Shown: piece after piece, positions 5,670 to 6,531 of the stretch
How the letters are laid out: the number at the start of each line of letters is the position of its first letter
How positions within the stretch are numbered: position 1 is the stretch's first letter
Source of the DNA: DASVDK01 sp036562265 [NCBI: Thermodesulfobacteriota bacterium]
GTDB lineage: Bacteria > DASVDK01
DNA: 6,531 nucleotides
Direction of reading: 5' to 3'
Assembly (NCBI GenBank): GCA_036562265.1
Contig: DATCKS010000556.1
Coordinates: forward strand, 1-6,531
Made by a program: the position numbers and the translations under genes
Notes under the pieces: model-generated
The model's database searches: none
Seen by the model: only the letters and a program-made list of their open reading frames with translations
What the model was told of the DNA's origin: nothing

Positions 5670-6531
5670 ATGGTCCTCGAGCAGATCTACCTCGGCTGTC
5701 TCGCGCAGGCCTCCTACCTCGTCGGCGACGGCGGCGTCGCGGCGGTCGTCGACCCCCGGCGGGACGTCGACCCCTACCTGGAGACGGCGGCGCGGCACGG
5801 CCTCGAGATCCGCTACGTCGTCGAGACGCACGTTCACGCCGACTTCGTGTCGGGCCACCGGGAGCTGGCCGGCCGCACGGGCGCGACGATCGTCATCGGG
5901 CACCGGGCCGGGGCCGCCTTCCCCCACATGGCCGCCCGCCACGGCGACGAGATCCCGCTCGGCGGCATACGCCTGCGCGTCCTCGAGACGCCGGGACACA
6001 CGCCGGAGAGCATCTCGCTGCTCGTCGTCGACGGGGACCGGCCGGTCGCGGTCTTCACCGGCGACACCCTCTTCGTCGGCGACGTGGGCCGGCCCGATCT
6101 CGTCGCGGCGCGCGGCGTCTCGGCCGAGACGCTGGCCGGGCAACTCTACGACAGCCTCCACGGCACGCTCCTCGCGCTGCCCGACGACGTCGTGGTCTAT
6201 CCGGCCCACGGGGCCGGGTCCCTCTGCGGCCGCAATCTCTCCTCCGACACGCGCTCGACGATCGGCCGCGAGCGTCGCCTGAACTACGCCCTCGCGCCGA
6301 TGTCGCGCGAGGCGTTCGTCCGGATGATGACGACCGACCTCCCCGAGTTGCCGGGTTACTTCGGGCGGGACGCCGAGATCAACCGGAACGGTCCGCGCCT
6401 CCTCGCCGACCTGCCTCCCCTGGCCGCCCTCTCGCCCGAGGCCGCGGCGCGCGAGATGGCCGCCTCCGCCGTCGTGCTCGACACGCGCGATCCGGATCGG
6501 TTCGGAGCCTCGCACCTGCCCGGCTCGGTCC
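5670..6531 (+). CDS. MBL-fold persulfide dioxygenase-like protein with rhodanese domain (3' truncated)
   Basis: This belongs to the metallo-beta-lactamase-fold group related to ETHE1/persulfide dioxygenase, fused to rhodanese. Such proteins oxidise or transfer sulfane sulfur (glutathione persulfide to sulfite). 287 codons are present. Domain 1 (about 1-210): LGCLAQASYLV, VVDPRRDV, the metal motif THVHADFVSGH (53-63), TPGHTPES with H110, TGDTLFVGDVGRPDL with D132 (130-144), and YPAHGAGSLCG with H180 (177-187). H54, H110 and D132 match the three iron ligands of ETHE1. The last residue of HxHxDH is F59, as I recall for this branch. A linker helix region follows, and from about 262 a rhodanese domain begins (VVLDTRDPDRFGASHLPGSV); the window ends before its catalytic cysteine. 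It may be co-transcribed with the DsbA-like gene. Substrate is inferred from family only. Confidence 0.9.
   Translation, partial: MVLEQIYLGCLAQASYLVGDGGVAAVVDPRRDVDPYLETAARHGLEIRYVVETHVHADFVSGHRELAGRTGATIVIGHRAGAAFPHMAARHGDEIPLGGIRLRVLETPGHTPESISLLVVDGDRPVAVFTGDTLFVGDVGRPDLVAARGVSAETLAGQLYDSLHGTLLALPDDVVVYPAHGAGSLCGRNLSSDTRSTIGRERRLNYALAPMSREAFVRMMTTDLPELPGYFGRDAEINRNGPRLLADLPPLAALSPEAAAREMAASAVVLDTRDPDRFGASHLPGSV

Noticed and set aside
5571-6515. 314-codon minus-strand open frame opposite the MBL-rhodanese gene.
   Set aside because: Shadow frame; the plus strand has clear catalytic motifs and a strong ribosome site.

Overview
The window is very GC-rich (about 70% or more by eye) bacterial chromosome with dense, ordinary housekeeping genes. 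The protein sequences and the gene order tadA - tRNA-Ser - ffs - dnaX - ybaB - recR suggest a high-GC member of the deltaproteobacterial / Binatota / Methylomirabilota (Rokubacteria) type. This placement is a guess from general resemblance; no rRNA or species marker is present. No integrase, transposase, phage gene or CRISPR array is visible.

Minus strand, read right to left from 4851 to 44. A multi-pass membrane protein of the YdjM/DUF457 'metal-dependent hydrolase' family overlaps tadA (tRNA adenosine deaminase) by ATGA. Then comes a clear sigma70-type promoter (3722-3750), tRNA-Ser(CGA), tRNA-Ser(GGA), the small 4.5S-type SRP RNA (ffs), dnaX (polymerase III tau/clamp-loader subunit), ybaB (nucleoid-associated protein) and recR (recombination mediator). 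YbaB and RecR are coupled: the ybaB stop lies inside a CTGA overlap, and recR has no ATG, GTG or TTG at its natural start, so CTG at 643 is the best start. The tRNA/SRP promoter probably also feeds dnaX-ybaB-recR, joining translation, protein targeting, replication and repair genes in one transcription unit.

The most unusual element is the dnaX-ybaB gap (982-1395). It is almost completely filled by a tandem array of three full units of 123-125 bp plus a 22-bp partial unit. Each unit carries three strong hairpins in the same positions. Linkers between hairpins are nearly identical from unit to unit, while several stems differ in sequence yet still pair. This looks like selection for RNA (or single-stranded DNA) structure. 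Loop sequences and one G-U pair favour the minus strand, the strand of the operon. I do not recognise the element.

Plus strand, from 4882 rightwards. Across a 30-bp divergent gap containing an 18-bp perfect palindrome lies a DsbA/FrnE-like thioredoxin-fold protein whose active site reads CVWS rather than CxxC. After a hairpin-rich 95-bp gap comes a metallo-beta-lactamase-fold protein of the persulfide dioxygenase (ETHE1-like) plus rhodanese type, cut by the window end inside its rhodanese domain. The pair may serve thiol or sulfane-sulfur chemistry, but this rests on adjacency only.
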